Positions 32,783-45,497 of a DNA stretch of 64,000 nt are shown one piece after another (the stretch's first letter is position 1; every line of letters begins with the position of its first letter). The notes beneath the pieces were generated by a model. The model had not been told where the DNA came from, searched no databases, and saw only the letters and a program-made list of their open reading frames with translations. The stretch covers positions 434,001 through 498,000 of the forward strand of contig JALLLT010000030.1 of the NCBI GenBank assembly GCA_025266875.1, written 5' to 3'. The stretch is from Fennellomyces sp. T-0311 (taxonomy: Eukaryota > Mucoromycota > Mucoromycetes > Mucorales > Lichtheimiaceae). The translations under genes and the position numbers were made by a program.

Positions 32783-35700
32783 ATTATTAGAAAAGTTAAA
32801 AAGAAAATGGCACAGTAGATAATTCAGCAGAAAAGAGCATCGGCCTACTATTTATATGGTTATCCTATCCACTATCAGCCCCCGATCATCCCCTCTTGTA
32901 AAGATTTACCCCCGCTAAAAAGTAATCACGGATCAAACCCTCACTCCCCCCATATACTCCCGCAATTGGTAACTTGCAAAAAGTTTTGCGATAAGGTCAT
33001 TCAATCCTAGGCCTGGAATTCTTCGATCCTAGAAGCATAATGCATGCTGCCGGTCTGATGATATATTACGTAGTCGTTTCATCCAAGAAGTATGTGAATT
33101 CTATATGCAATCCAAGTTATTTTTTTTCTTGCGTTTTTTTTCGCATTACTAAATACCGACAGGTTGAAAACATCGTCCTTTACACGGAGGATTGTTTTCC
33201 GGATGATCAAGAATTAGGGAGCTGTAGCACGATGCATCACCTTGTCTGATTTTGGCTCCGTTTAGTGTAAGATAGTTTTTTTTCTGGGAGGCATTTTTCA
33301 CAGAAGAATCCAGTAGAGTTAGATCAAAGCATACTAATGTGCTCGAATTGAGTAGATCGAGATCTTTTTTTTTTGCATTGTGTTCCAAATAATGTCAAGT
33401 GCTCTCAAAGTTGAACTTTAATTGCCTCATCATGTAGTCTATAACAATAGCGAATCATAGAAGCATAGTGTGTCAAAGAACATCAATATCTTTCGGTTTG
33501 CGAGTGTTCGCAAGGTCCCGTTATACTCTAAACTTTTACCTCCTAACTGTCCGATTAGAGACAGTGGCAAAAGGCGTATTCGAGATGAAAGAGAAAACGG
33601 TTTGTCAGCTGATGCAGAAAGTTGTTTAAACCGGTTTATTGCGGATATCGTGTACCGTCTATGACACAAAGTTTTCAGCTGGACCATACGTTTCTGGATG
33701 TGAAAACCCAGGAGATCAAGTCAAAGTGGTTTTTTTGTTTAAACTTGTCCCACCGATCTAACCGGATCGAAGCAGAGCAAGTTGAAGACGCATCACCCGA
33801 CTATTGTTTATATCTTACTGTATGTGCTACACTATCCTACCAATGTTTATATATATATGTATAATTAAAAAATTGCAAAAAGGTATTTACTTTGAATGAC
33901 AACTGCGTGGCGTAATAAGCATATATGTTTTGTAAACAAAATGGGTTTCTCTCCTGCGGACTTCCGTTGGCCCGAACTTACCAAGTGCTTGATCCCTTAC
34001 GTCCTCCTATTGCACCCCATGTACACTAGTGGAAAGATGTGTACTTTGTATATTTTTTATAACACTTTGCAATGTGTTTGGCGGTATACAATGTACATGA
34101 AATAGAAAACACATCCGTATCTGTATCGGGATGCGCTTTAATCCTGTACCACCATAGTGTAGCACTTGCCGCCATGAAAAAAAGTAGACAACTAGGGGGC
34201 TTATCGCCCATGCGCGGGCTCTGGCACACAAACGGACTACTGGTGATAGTGTTGTATTTCGGGGGTTAGAGGGGGCCCGGGGGGGGGGTCTGTGTAGCGG
34301 GTCATCTTTGCCGTAGTATCAAACTGTTGGTGGCAAAAAAAAGGAGGCAGCCAACTTTTTTTTAGGTGCCTCATTTTCCGGAAGCAAAAACACCCGCAGC
34401 AGCGGAACTGATGTAAAATTACTATTCTTCGCTCCGCTAGGGAGTTATCTTCACTGTCAAAAGCTTTTTGACAAGTGTGTTCAGGCAGGCATGTCGGTGG
34501 CAACACAGTATACTCCTGCTTCCGTTGATACCCCTTGCAGAGTACAGCAACACAGGTCTGTCAAGTTTTTTTTTGTAACTCGTAGTTGGCCGACAAGGGA
34601 GGCTAGAATGGATGGCACCGAAGAATTCGAAAAAGGGATGCGCTACAATTCAGCGCAAATATGTGTACATTCTCGCCACATTATCCTAAACCGTATGTAA
34701 TGCGGAATTCATTCTATTGATCATGTAAGAAATTTAATGTTATCTTATTGTTATGCTATCACATTCCAAACAGCAGATCTCAGTACGTTTATAATATGTC
34801 TATGATGAACTATATATATTTGCGTGCATCGCATGCAAACTTTCCGATAGGTATCCGATATAGTTATACGTGTAATAAAATTAGTTATGTGCGCCGTTAA
34901 TAGCCTTATACTTATACATGCATCGGTATGTTCAGACAACAAGGCCGTACATTTGTTGAACAATCGACGTGTGGTTGTATGCAGACTACTAGTACAATAG
35001 CGACTGTACACTTCCTGTCAACTACCAAAAGATGAGAAATCCATGAAAAGTCCATTGCATTGATACAAGCTTCTTATATATTAATGGTAAATGACACAGC
35101 GGTTTTTTAAATGGCCTTCAACAAGTGTCTGATAGTGTTTCTGATCTACTACCAGATTGTAGTTTTGCTTCTTGAGAGACTACTTGTATGCATAGTACAT
35201 ATTCGTCAATAACGTTCAATGTTACTTGCAGAACTATGTTGCAAAAAGTAGCATAGCGTATGCAAAGCATACGCATATATGCAGCTGTCCGAGTTGCATT
35301 TGATGAAGGTATGCATCACAGGTGTCCTTCATACTTTACTCCCATACACCATTTTAAAGCATTTGATGATTATATTATTTTTTTAAGATGACATAATTTT
35401 GCCAAATGAGAATGGTTCACAGAACGAATGTCATCGATTATGGTTCACCTCATCACTTTAGAGCATTCTTCAAAAGGGGCAGAAAGCCATAGGAAGCAAA
35501 CTAGATCTCCGCTACTTTAAAGTTTCGTTAAGCTTTGCCAACACTTGTCGTTTTTTTCTTGTGACAACTGAATCGCTGTTCCTTTCCGACTCTTCTAGCC
35601 TCAATATTGCCTCTCAAGTCAAAGGCAGCTGCAGAAAGCCCCTTTGGCGATCTACTTAAACTGCAGGTATAGAGCGAGCAACGTCAGTCCGCATTCCAGT

Positions 35701-37726
35701 GTCTCCTGTTGTATGTATCTTGTCAGTTTTATATACGGTGATATTTATGAAATATATGTAATAAGTACTTATTCGTACACATGCTGTGACTTTCTAGTTT
35801 AAGCCGAAGAATAGAGCAAATCATACTGATTTCCGTCCATGTTTTCAGCTTATTGAATAACTTTTGGTGATAAGATTGGAAAGTACTTTATGCGCTTCCA
35901 TCATTGCTCCTTTCTTGGAGAGAACTTGCATATTGTACTTGTGCAGATCAACAGGTTACCGTTGTAACTAGAATACTGTATGCACTAGGACACTAGCTTA
36001 AGCATTGGCGGATGAAACGGTACTTGTGGGTGGTCTCATCATATCTTTCTGAGAAGTTAAAAGCAAACGATATACGTACATATAAAGAAGCTTACTTCTG
36101 TTGAAAATGTACCAAAGCCAATGACACGTTGAAGAACAACTGGTATTTGAAGATATATACTGGCGTGTCACTTGGCCTAAGGAGGAAGAGCGGCCTTTTC
36201 GATGAACTATATTGAAATTCTTGGACAATATTACTCTAATGTTGATGCCGATGGATTAGGTGTAAATATCATTAGGAGGTAAGTATACAAGTTCCTATTA
36301 CCCTTTATTAAGATATGTGCGGGGTTTAGGGAACAGCAAGGGAAGGCTTTCGGAAGCAGTGAGTCGGACCAGTGCGTCTAAAAATATTATAGAACCAGCT
36401 GCATTGACTTCAGAAGCCAAAAGAACCGTGCAACGTTGTTTATTATCCTATAATATGTGCACGTAAACATTTATATATACTCGTATAATCAACCGCATAA
36501 TTGATGGGTGACTTGTGGATGTATGATCTGTCCAAATAGCGATACATAATGCCATAATTACTCCCAACAAGGCGATACCCGACCGCGTTACACTGGTAAA
36601 AACAGTCATCTTTTGACTTTTGCTTGGTCTATGCGCCGGGATCAAACCGTGCTAGAAACTAACTTTGTGTCATTACGTCGTAGAAATACATAACGTGTTT
36701 CAAAGTAAAGCTCCTTTCAAACAATGCTGGCTGAGGTGGTAAAGGTGCGCGTGTCAATATGATCATGAGCTACAGTGATGCCGCGCCTTTATTGGTTTCC
36801 CTTCGTGCGTTCACAGTCGACCTATTTTATATGCTTTGCAATATTCAGAATGTGTCGTAAACTCCTGGAAAGGATAGATGAAGATGTGAAAACATTGTAC
36901 ATAGCTTATTGCTAATTTCAAAAGATATTTCAAAGGTGATATTGCTTAATTCTGAGGTGGATCAAATGGTACAAAGAATAAAAGAGACTTATAAAAGTAT
37001 CTTTGAAGTTTCGGATATGCTTTATTGAATGGAACGCTCTATGCTTTTCGATCTTTCTGTGTATCGAATCATCAATGGCAGTTCAGATAGTGTCTCGCCT
37101 TCAAAATTGCCTGAATGAATGGAAGACGTATAGGATCCTTTCCTTTGTTCTTATTGTGCGGATCTGAGGATGTCTTTGAAATCCGCCCTGCAGTGTAATG
37201 ACCGCATTGCTATATTGGGGTCAATTCTATGTCCTGTTGAATTTATATCATTTGTTCATACGGTGTAATCCGTGTAGACAAGTTACTATATAAGTATACT
37301 TCGTGATGATGTAGAACCGACATATGTTATTCGATAGGAAATATCTTCTATTATTATCATCTGTGGTTGTTTCACCACAAGTTTTGTTGGAGGCATTTTG
37401 ATATTGTGGAGTGGCGATGGCTTGCAATTGTGTCCATGCGTTCAAACCCTCTCATTTTTGCTGCAGTGGGGTTATCTGTTGATGAGATCACGACGAAGCG
37501 TGGTTGCGTAGAAGTTGATGGCTGGCGATGATTCTGAATGATTCGCTCCCAAATTTTTCATTTGTCCTGATTAGCCCGTGATTGGACTCAACGATGGTGC
37601 TTCTTGGCGACAGTGCTTTAGAAGTGCGCTTGATAGTGAAGACGGATGACGAGCATCTTACATAGCTGGTTGACCACGTTCGTTTTAAACTTGTTTAAAA
37701 GAAGGTTTTGACGAGGACATTTCATA
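32783..37726. other. Gene-poor 5-kb stretch
   Basis: No gene with a recognisable product. A G-rich tract lies at 34261-34288. A 65-codon minus-strand reading at 36448-36645 has one hydrophobic segment (SGIALLGVIMALCIAIW) after KMTVFTSVTR and might be a small membrane protein exon, but no splice partners are evident. 34236-34506 on the minus strand is open and Cys-rich with no known family. Several dinucleotide-poor AT blocks. No tRNA or rRNA seen. Confidence 0.45.
34261..34288 (+). other. G-run cluster with quadruplex potential
   Basis: Runs of 5, 5 and 10 G separated by TTAGA and CCC. The 10-G run can supply two stacks, so four G tracts are available on the + strand. It stands out from the AT-rich surroundings. 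Confidence 0.7.
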
Positions 37727-38691
37727 CAGTGAACCCCCGCTTTTTTCCTACGCGAATGGAACACCCAAAAGTGCGGAAAAAGTGGGGGTGAGGAAATAAC
37801 GGGGGTTACACAAAGTGGTATGCGCCGGGTATTAGTAATTGTCTAAGCACGGTTCATTTCTTTATATGTGTGTATTGACTTACATGTCTATCGCTATAGC
37901 TATAAATGTATGGGTATCTATATGAATAAGGTACTGTACGTTTTTTTTTTGGATCGGAAAGAATGACGTTGTATTATATTACACTATATAGAGCACAGTA
38001 GCATATCACAAGCAATGGTGATTTGTTACTGTGTCTTATTTTTGTTCCTGCTTAATATGTCACGTAGAGTTGCCATTGTTCGCTTCAAGTATCGTTTAAT
38101 ACCGGTGAAAGACAAGTAATAATAAGCTACAGGATACGGTCGACATTATCCCGGCTAAACTAATTCACAACATAGTTGCTCCCGAATGATCATTTGCATC
38201 GAGGCACGATATATGAGCCAATAAGTGCCATGGTAGGTTACTGATGCTGTCATAATGGCGGCCGATACCGTATTTTGAGGCACACTGTTAGGATTGAAGA
38301 ATCAATCGCCCCACAGAGTTTACGTGGAATAACTAATCCTATTCGAAACGGTGATTGGAATTCTCGATGATCCAGGACAAGCCCCAACAGCAGATGGCTT
38401 GCATAGCATTCGTGAAGATATATTCAGGCGCGCTCATACGACACAGTCGTACAATATGTCTTTTTTTTATTAGATAATAAAGGGATATACACGCTCTCAA
38501 AGCATACTTTGGTCATTTGGACATAGTTTTATTCATCCCCCGTTTTTTTTTCCTCAGAGTAAGCTGGGGACAAACAGGAAAATTTCGAGGATGGGAAAAT
38601 TAACATTAAGATCGAGCGGATGACATAGCTAAACCAGGGAAAAAACCGAGGGAGAGGAAAAATCGGGGGAGAAAAAAGCGGGGGTTCACTG
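37727..38691. mobile_element. 965-bp non-autonomous TA-flanked inverted-repeat element (mariner/pogo-like)
   Basis: Both ends carry the same 21-bp perfect terminal inverted repeat beginning CAGTGAACCCCCGCTTTTTT. TA dinucleotides at 37725-37726 and 38692-38693 flank it, as expected for a TA target-site duplication of the Tc1/mariner/pogo superfamily. G-rich subterminal blocks (37780-37800 and 38615-38670, 38540-38600) extend the resemblance. The interior has no open reading frame of transposase size, so the element would need a transposase supplied from elsewhere. Confidence 0.85.
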
Positions 38692-40483
38692 TACGTAACA
38701 ATTACTCTCTTTATTCTTCGCTCGTCTATTATGTGGATATTCAATTGAGTTATGCTGATCTCCGTTAATTGGAGATTAAAGTGCACACCTAATGATACTT
38801 GTCACTATGCAGTCAGCCAATGGTTTGATAAAGAGTACCAAAACTGTGACAATGCTTGTGAAGGTGACAATGAAGGTAACTTTGTTTGTCCATGCCGTGT
38901 TGTTTGCTTCCGTTTTTCGACGATGACAACTCGCTACCAGTATCCCCAAGAAGATGTACAGTATAAACTTGGAGATTATAATGATGAAAGTGTGGTTCCT
39001 CATTGAAAATTTTCTAGTAATGGCTGATGATGACAAGAAACAAAGATTGCGTTACATTGAATCAAGTGGTTTGATCCTTGTTACTCCCACACCAGCGTAG
39101 ATGGTGGTACTTGGCCTTGATAATGATCGATTACTTGAAACTGCTATATTAGCAATGACTTCGCACGTTTTCCTATGGTAGCCTCCAATAGCCGAAAGAT
39201 GAGCAATCATTGTAGACTGTTATGGCAAAAATCGCAATTAGTCCCGTGCTGAAGCAAACATGTGGGATAGACTACCCTTTCCGAGTAAGTCAAGGCACCA
39301 ATACCTTGATGCAGAGATATATATATTCTAAGTCGATGCGGACACTTCTCACAGTCAAGTCTATTAAACAGATGTATCTTAAGCTCCTTTCCAAGCATCA
39401 ATGTATTGTGGAACCTTTTCAATCATATTTGTGGATGTGGCATACTAAAACGTAGTACGTTTGCGCGCTACATTAACTCGGATATTGATAGGAGCAGCAC
39501 GGTGACGTGTTTGTCATACGCGTAGAAAGTAGTACTTGTTGATTGTCCGGTTCGTTACTATTCTCATTTACACTTCTTGACAAGATACCACGTTACCACA
39601 GTTTATAAAATAAAGTTTTGTCAGTGACATTATCCTTTTAGTATACCCTCTCTACGATATGGAAAAATCAGATTGGTTGCATATTACGTTCTGCATGATC
39701 AAGTTCAACAGGTTTGCGCCACACGCTTGTCTCTTCCATCGAACATGTCTCATTACCGTACCTGCCGCGTCCTCTGATTCCAAAACAGAATACTATTTCA
39801 TCCCGTTGTGTGGCATTCAATAGGTTACCTTTGCTCAATTAAGCCAACAACGTATCCTATCTAATTGTGCTTTCTTTCTTCAGCAAAGAACTGAAAAGTA
39901 CCAAGTTCGGGATATTGGAAGAGGCAGGAGCATAGCTGCAATCAGCCAAAACGGCTGCCAGAATATGTACTAACACGTTTGCGCACATAGATCCACGAAT
40001 CCTCCACCCGCGAGCTGATTCTGTTCACTATGTCAAACTCCCCCACCGGTTTGGCACGTGGCATAAGACATATAAACCCACATTCTTCGAAGAGAAAAAA
40101 GAAATTCTGATGGCTGATGTAAAGATGCTAGTAGCTTTTCTCGTTTGCATATAAAGCTGTCACTTTTTCAACAATTTTCGTGGTTGCACATGGCAAAAGG
40201 CAGGTATTAAATTTCCGTAAACCTGCTTGTAAACAATCCGGTGACAGTTGCTTTGCCGATACCGATCTCCAAGGAAGGCTCTGCCAATCTATTGATCATA
40301 CAATATGTGACCGACGGAAAGCGTCAGGATATGGAAGGCATAAAAGTCAAGCATCCGAGAAGGAGACCAAGACCAAACTGCTGCAATTTGCATGCTTGTA
40401 TGTACACAAATACAATTGTTTGCCACTTCATACCAAAGAATACAGCTGTTTGCTTTCCTTTGCGCAAAAATGTGTGGGCTGAG

Positions 40484-41203
40484 TCAGGTCAAAAGGGTAT
40501 CTGTGTAGAGCTTACGTACCTTTATCAACTTGGTGTCTATACCCATCTCCACCAACAAACCGTTTACAGCATCTTTATGCCCGAATGACGCATGCCGTAA
40601 AAGTACGGTCTTGTGTGGTGTAGTCTTTGTTTGACACATGCTTGGACATAAGAGCATCCAATGAGGTGGAGCTGGATCAACTTGCTGAACGCGCGAAGCC
40701 GCTTTGATAATGACAACCTCACTCATATTGCTCAATTACGAACGTTCGTCATCGTCCGGTGGATCACGTTCTTCTCTTCCCAGCGCTGAGATCGAAAAAA
40801 AGGGGATACCAAGCCATAGCCCTCACGCAGATTGTGCCAGTCCGCTAGTAGTACGCTGATCTATGTAACCCAAACATAAACAGGTGCCAGCAAATCACAA
40901 GAAGAGGTCTTCGGGCATGCAGCGGTCTCCATGGAGACATCCAAACACCACTCAAAGTATCAGTCATGCTCTACTACATTGATTAGTGTGGCAACGGCGC
41001 CGAGGCACAGTGAAACTGGGCGTTTTGCTTGAGTCTGATTGCTCTGTCGTCTGGTCCAGAGCTCTTTTTTTGAGGGAGGATAAGGGTGACCCGCGCTCCG
41101 TGCTATGTATAACCTGTTCCAACGTCATTCTCGGCGCAGGATACGCCGGTGTTTGCTGTTCCAGTATTGATGCTGGATATGAAATCGGCGTGCCAATGAA
41201 CAA
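40484..41203 (-). pseudogene. Possible ankyrin-repeat gene remnant
   Basis: Minus strand 40735-40484 reads KTVLLRHASFGHKDAVNGLL then VEMGIDTKL, which fits an ankyrin repeat (TALHxAxxxGHxxxVxxLLxxGAD). Upstream on the same strand, 41203-40964 reads RMTLEQVIHSTERGSPLSSL in another frame. Stops and frame changes separate the pieces. One repeat only, so the match is weak. Confidence 0.3.
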
Positions 41204-41759
41204 TCGTGCATGTCTTCATCAAACCATCAAAACGAACAAAGATTCATGTCATATGGTTTGGCACGAGTAGCTGACATTTTGTTACCGGGCGCGATCAAAC
41301 ATGGAGAACGCCAGAGAAAGTCGCTTTAACCAGGCCTTCCAGTGTGCTCATTACGAGCGAGCTTCACATAGTAAACGAGGTCTCACTCGAAAAGCATCGT
41401 AAACCGAAGCCACGATTGGATCAAACGTATTTCCTGGATTCGCTTGTCATGACCACGAGCAAAAGAAACAGTCGACACACAGAAAGACGACTTGATTGGG
41501 CAGGGCTGGAACGGACACGGATTGTACTTTATTAGGATAAAATCGCACCAATGTAAGCAGTAAGTGGCAAAAACAACGTGTCGATCAAGCAGTAAGCGCG
41601 CAGATCATGTGGGAAAAAAGCAATGACTTCATTGAATCGAGACCCTGAGTGACCGTCACCAACAGGAACGGGTCACTTGAACAACAGGCCAATTTAAAGG
41701 CCTTCTTCAGGAAACCATTAAGTTTTTTTTCGTTCTCTTGTTTGATTGGATAGGTGGGC

Positions 41760-41925
41760 CACCAGTCCCATAATCCCCCGAAGCAGCTTCTTCCACAAGG
41801 AAGGCTACAGTCCCCAGAAGAGCAGCAAGCCTCCAAGGAGGTTGATCAAGTCTCCAAAGAGAACAGGCCGTCCAAAGGAAGACCAGCAGCCACCAAAGCA
41901 GCTTCGGTATTTTTGGATTTGAACA
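41760..41925 (+). pseudogene. Basic, AT-hook-like coding fragment with a frame break
   Basis: Reading one frame gives EAASSTRKATVP, and after a one-base shift SSKPPRRLIKSPKRTGRPKE. KRTGRPK resembles an AT-hook core, and the order (SxASSSTR, then SPK, then GRP) recalls the C-terminus of the protein in the 42841-45497 element, though in the opposite orientation. It could be a relic of a related gene; the similarity is short. Confidence 0.25.
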
Positions 41926-42840
41926 GTAATGAAGCACAACCAAACAAAGAGCAAGGGGAAGTTTATCCCTTCATCTGTCTGTGCCATCTCGCTACTGCAA
42001 ACCCTGGTGGTTTCCCTCGAGCATAACTTTCTCTTGGGATTATTGTGAAAAGAAAGAAAAAAGCTGCCGATTCTGACCTCCTTTTATATCTTTTTGAAAG
42101 CGAGCAGTCCCCCTTTTTTTCACATGTAGCAACAGTCACCCAGGCTATGACGTTTTACAGCCTCAGCAACAGGCCATGACCCACAGCAAACGGTGTGCAA
42201 GAGGAATAAGATACTGTATGGCTTGAGAAGTAGCTTTTTTTGTTGCTGGCCTTCGTTGCTGATCTACACTATTGCCATACCGACAAGTCCGCTTGACGAC
42301 ACACAGTGCACAGACCTCTCTTTGTCCACGCCGGCTGAACCGATTATCCCTGCATTAAATGCGATTTGTGGGTTTGGTCCCATTTCAGGAAGTGCGACGA
42401 CGAATAACGCAAAACCTACCGATCAGGTTTCAAAATGGACACTTTTACTATCGGAAAACCGTCTTTTCCGCATTGAATGACCCCAAAAGCAGGCAAATCG
42501 ATTTTTTCATATAGATAGCCGTTTTTTTGGGCAGTGGGCCATTGCTGCTGTGCATGGTGGGGGACGAATTTGATTCTAAAGGGGCGTGTACTTCTTCTAC
42601 GACACCGTTTTCCCAACAAGCAACTTTGATCTCGATCGCCATGCATTCATTACGACAACAATGTTCGCCATCGAGAGATTTTGGTCAGAGAGTGCCGACG
42701 TTATAGCCAAATCTTTTTTAAATCGTGCTGAGGAGCTGCTGCGTATTCCTCGGCTCCTTTTTTTGTCAGTTCTGCGTCACCATTGACTTGCACTTCCTGT
42801 TAACAGTGGGCTCTCACGATCAATTACATAAGCAAATTTG

Positions 42841-45497
42841 CACCATAGAAAAAATAAATTCAAGATATATTCATAGCATATTAAGATTTTTACGTATTTT
42901 TTTTTGGATTATTTTGAATATATTTTGAATATCGTGTTCGAATATTTCTTAATATATTTTGAATATGTAAAAAGAAACGAATATTTTTCAAACATATTAA
43001 TACGGTTGCGCATATGCTTTAAATCCTTATGGTGCGCAATAACTGTTTATTACTAATTCTTATAGTACTATCGTATTGCTACATATACTACTATTGCTAG
43101 ACACATCACTTACCTCCATTTATCCCATCATATCGTGTTTTGAACCCTTCATTCCGACGCCTTTGTATACCTGCGCTTCTTTACAGTTTTTTCCTTTGAG
43201 CGTGGTTTCTTCATCCGCATCCTTTGTAACTTTCTTGGGCGGTCTACCACGTCGTTTTTTGGGGTGAGTAATCGTTGTTTGTGTTCTTAATAACTTGGGA
43301 CTTTTTTGGCTTCCCAGTTTCTTGGATCCTAAAATTTTGAAGTCAATGTTTAAATTTCTTACCTCCATCTAAACTTGTGTCATCGTTCATTTCAATCGCC
43401 CCAATACCTTGACTATAGTTTTGCGCCTCAGTGATAGAAGCTGACTTCGCTGAAGTGAAATAAATATCAGTACTACGCGTCTTAAAAAGATAGTATATGT
43501 CAACGTTTTAGAATGACTTATGTTTATGGACCACCCTTGTACTGCTGCTTGCTTCAGATGGTGTGGCTCGCTGGTGTGGTATACTCGTGGCAGCTGACTT
43601 TTGCTTGTTACCCTTGACCGGCGACTCCTGTTGTATACCTTTGCCTGTTTTCTGCCGTCGATCTCGCGACTGTAGCCTTTTTGTGACTTTTTGATAGTTC
43701 TTGTGTGTTAGATTCAGGTTCCCTTCCATCGCGTTCACTAGAGAGTTTAGTGTCCAAGGTAGGTAGCTTTTTAAGGTTGCCCTCAACTAACTCCGGAAGA
43801 TGATCATCACAAAGTAAATCATCTACTTCAAGCAGACCAGGGGTTCGTAAAGTTCGTCCATCTCCGTGCAGACGCACACTATCGTCGTCGTCGTCGTCGC
43901 AAGAAATACTGTCACTATCGCCGTCACTACTGGAGTCGCCGTTCTGAAAATCCCTTAGCTCATCGTCTTCATCATCACTTGACATCTCCTTAGAAACATA
44001 ACTTGATGAACGCGACTGAGGGTTTGCATAAGTGTCACTGGAACTATAATATTGTTTTTCAATCAAAAAGGTCAAAAAGTGGACAGATAATACCTTTCAG
44101 CGGGGGTTGCTCTGGTGTTGGAAGGAGCTTCGGTAGTACTAGTGGTAAAGTTGTATTAATAGTAACTCATGGATGTACGACAACCTACACACACCGATTG
44201 CCAGCCATCGCACCTGGGGCTAAAGCAAACAGTAGAAAAGGTGTTAGTTTTGATAATTAGTGTGTTGCCGTGCTTACTTTATACCCCAGAATGCTTTACG
44301 CATCATCAGCATCGCGCCCCAGCTTTCAATGCACGCAACAAGAGGGTACTCCTTACCAACCAGTTTTTCATACATTCCTTCGGCTTCCAGCCGTACTTGT
44401 TTTGAAAGATGCTCCCAAGTATTTGATGGACTCAAATTGTGATGCGCCCGAATATCAAGAACAAGATCTGCTGTATACATGAGTGCATTACCTTTAAAAG
44501 TTGCGTAATACCGATCATGGTAAGGGATATTATGCTTCCTTAAGATGTCTTCGCATAGGTACTCGTATTGAGACCAGCGAAATTGGAGCGATGTTCCTTC
44601 TCGGACGAGTGGTTGCCTAACATCGCGAGGGATCTCTACATCTGCGAAAGGATTTTGCGTAGGAGAACATTGTGGGTAAGATGGAAGCGGTCCTTGCGTG
44701 GTTGTAGTTGTGGTCAACACATTAGCAAATTGTAACGCGAAACCTGAACCCTTGTCCTTGAGCTTACTCGTACCTGTTTTTACTTCCTCCAGATTGGTTG
44801 ACACGGCTAGTTCCAAGCGGATGAGTCGCTGATCAATCGCAGCAAATCCGTCGGTAACGCACTTCTTGAATTCGCCAATGGTTTGGAGAAACGTTGATAA
44901 AAGCCTTGTCGTTGTGTCGTCAGCCATCGGTTTGAATGTTGGAGCAGAAAAAGTACAAAAAATAACTGCTGCGCGAATTTGTTTCTGGTAGTGACAGACG
45001 ACGACGGAAATTTAGGAATAGGCAGTAGGATGTTTAAGGAAGGTGTTACCTACGGAGGAACGGGCCGAGAATCTATTGTCAGAATGAATATCTGAGTAGA
45101 CACAGGTGATCCGGGCAAGAGAGGGCTTACGAAAGAGCAGCGACAATATATTGGCGAAAAGCTCCTGGCATTTGCAGAATTACAGAGCTAACGAGAGTCA
45201 ACGGACCTTGGCCGTACAAGACAGGTAGTAGCCCCAAGCGACACGTAGTAGTTGCGGCTAACGACTTAATTGGATTTGCAGGACGCGCAAAAGGTATAGG
45301 CACCACGGAATATTTCAACTGTTCGCATCAGTAGCATAACAGCTGTTTTGAAATGCCTCCGACATATATATATCGCGAATATTTTCTAAATATCTGAATA
45401 TCTGCTTAATATATTTTGAATATTTGTGAATACATGAATTTTCTGAAAATATAATTTAAAAACTTGAATATATCCTGAATTTATTTTTTCCATGGTG
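42841..45497. mobile_element. 2.66-kb element with AT-rich terminal inverted repeats and one AT-hook protein gene
   Basis: The left end (42841-42873) and the reverse complement of the right end (45497-45465) match over 33 bp with two mismatches, starting CACCATRGAAAAAATAAATT. Inside each end are AT-rich subterminal blocks built on repeats of TTTTGAATAT/GAATATTT (42895-42990 and 45378-45435). I cannot find a convincing target-site duplication. The only sizeable gene between the ends is the minus-strand one at 43120-44927, which has an AT-hook but no catalytic domain I recognise. It may be a novel transposon type or a non-autonomous derivative that has captured a gene. Confidence 0.7.
43120..44927 (-). 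CDS. Acidic AT-hook protein of unknown family inside the inverted-repeat element
   Basis: Exon 1 (from MADDTTTRLLSTFLQTIGEF at 44927 to about 44285) encodes about 216 aa: a helical start (FAAIDQRLIRLELAV), a Thr run, then a compact domain with RWSQYEYLCEDILRKHNIPY, LVLDIRAHHNLSP and ESWGAMLMMRKAFWG that I do not recognise. Later exons give an acidic Ser/Asp stretch (DSDSISCDDDDDDSVR, about 43905-43860). The C-terminal part is basic with a clear AT-hook, KKRRGRPPKKVTK, near 43255-43217, ending at 43120. Between about 43680 and 43600 the frame must change (SHKKATVARST to GNKQKSAATS) without an obvious intron, so the gene may be frameshifted or wrongly modelled. An AT-hook would suit binding to the AT-rich element ends. 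Product name unknown. Confidence 0.55.

Larger units (their letters stand above)
38692..42840. other. Gene-poor region with scattered decayed coding fragments
   Basis: Apart from the two fragments listed separately (40484-41203 and 41760-41925), there are short open stretches at 38752-39006 (+), rich in Cys, Asp and Asn, and at 42193-42480 (+), with no recognised family. Frames break after 60-100 codons everywhere. The region looks like old transposon and gene debris. Confidence 0.4.

Noticed and set aside
32783..34000. Search for a carB phytoene desaturase divergent from the carRP-like gene
   Set aside because: No FAD/NAD-binding or desaturase signature on either strand in the 5 kb upstream.
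42895..45435. CTTAATATATTTTGAATAT in direct orientation at both sides, suggesting LTRs
   Set aside because: The shared direct block is under 25 bp of AT-rich repeat, there is no reverse transcriptase or integrase, and the outer 33 bp match in inverted, not direct, orientation.
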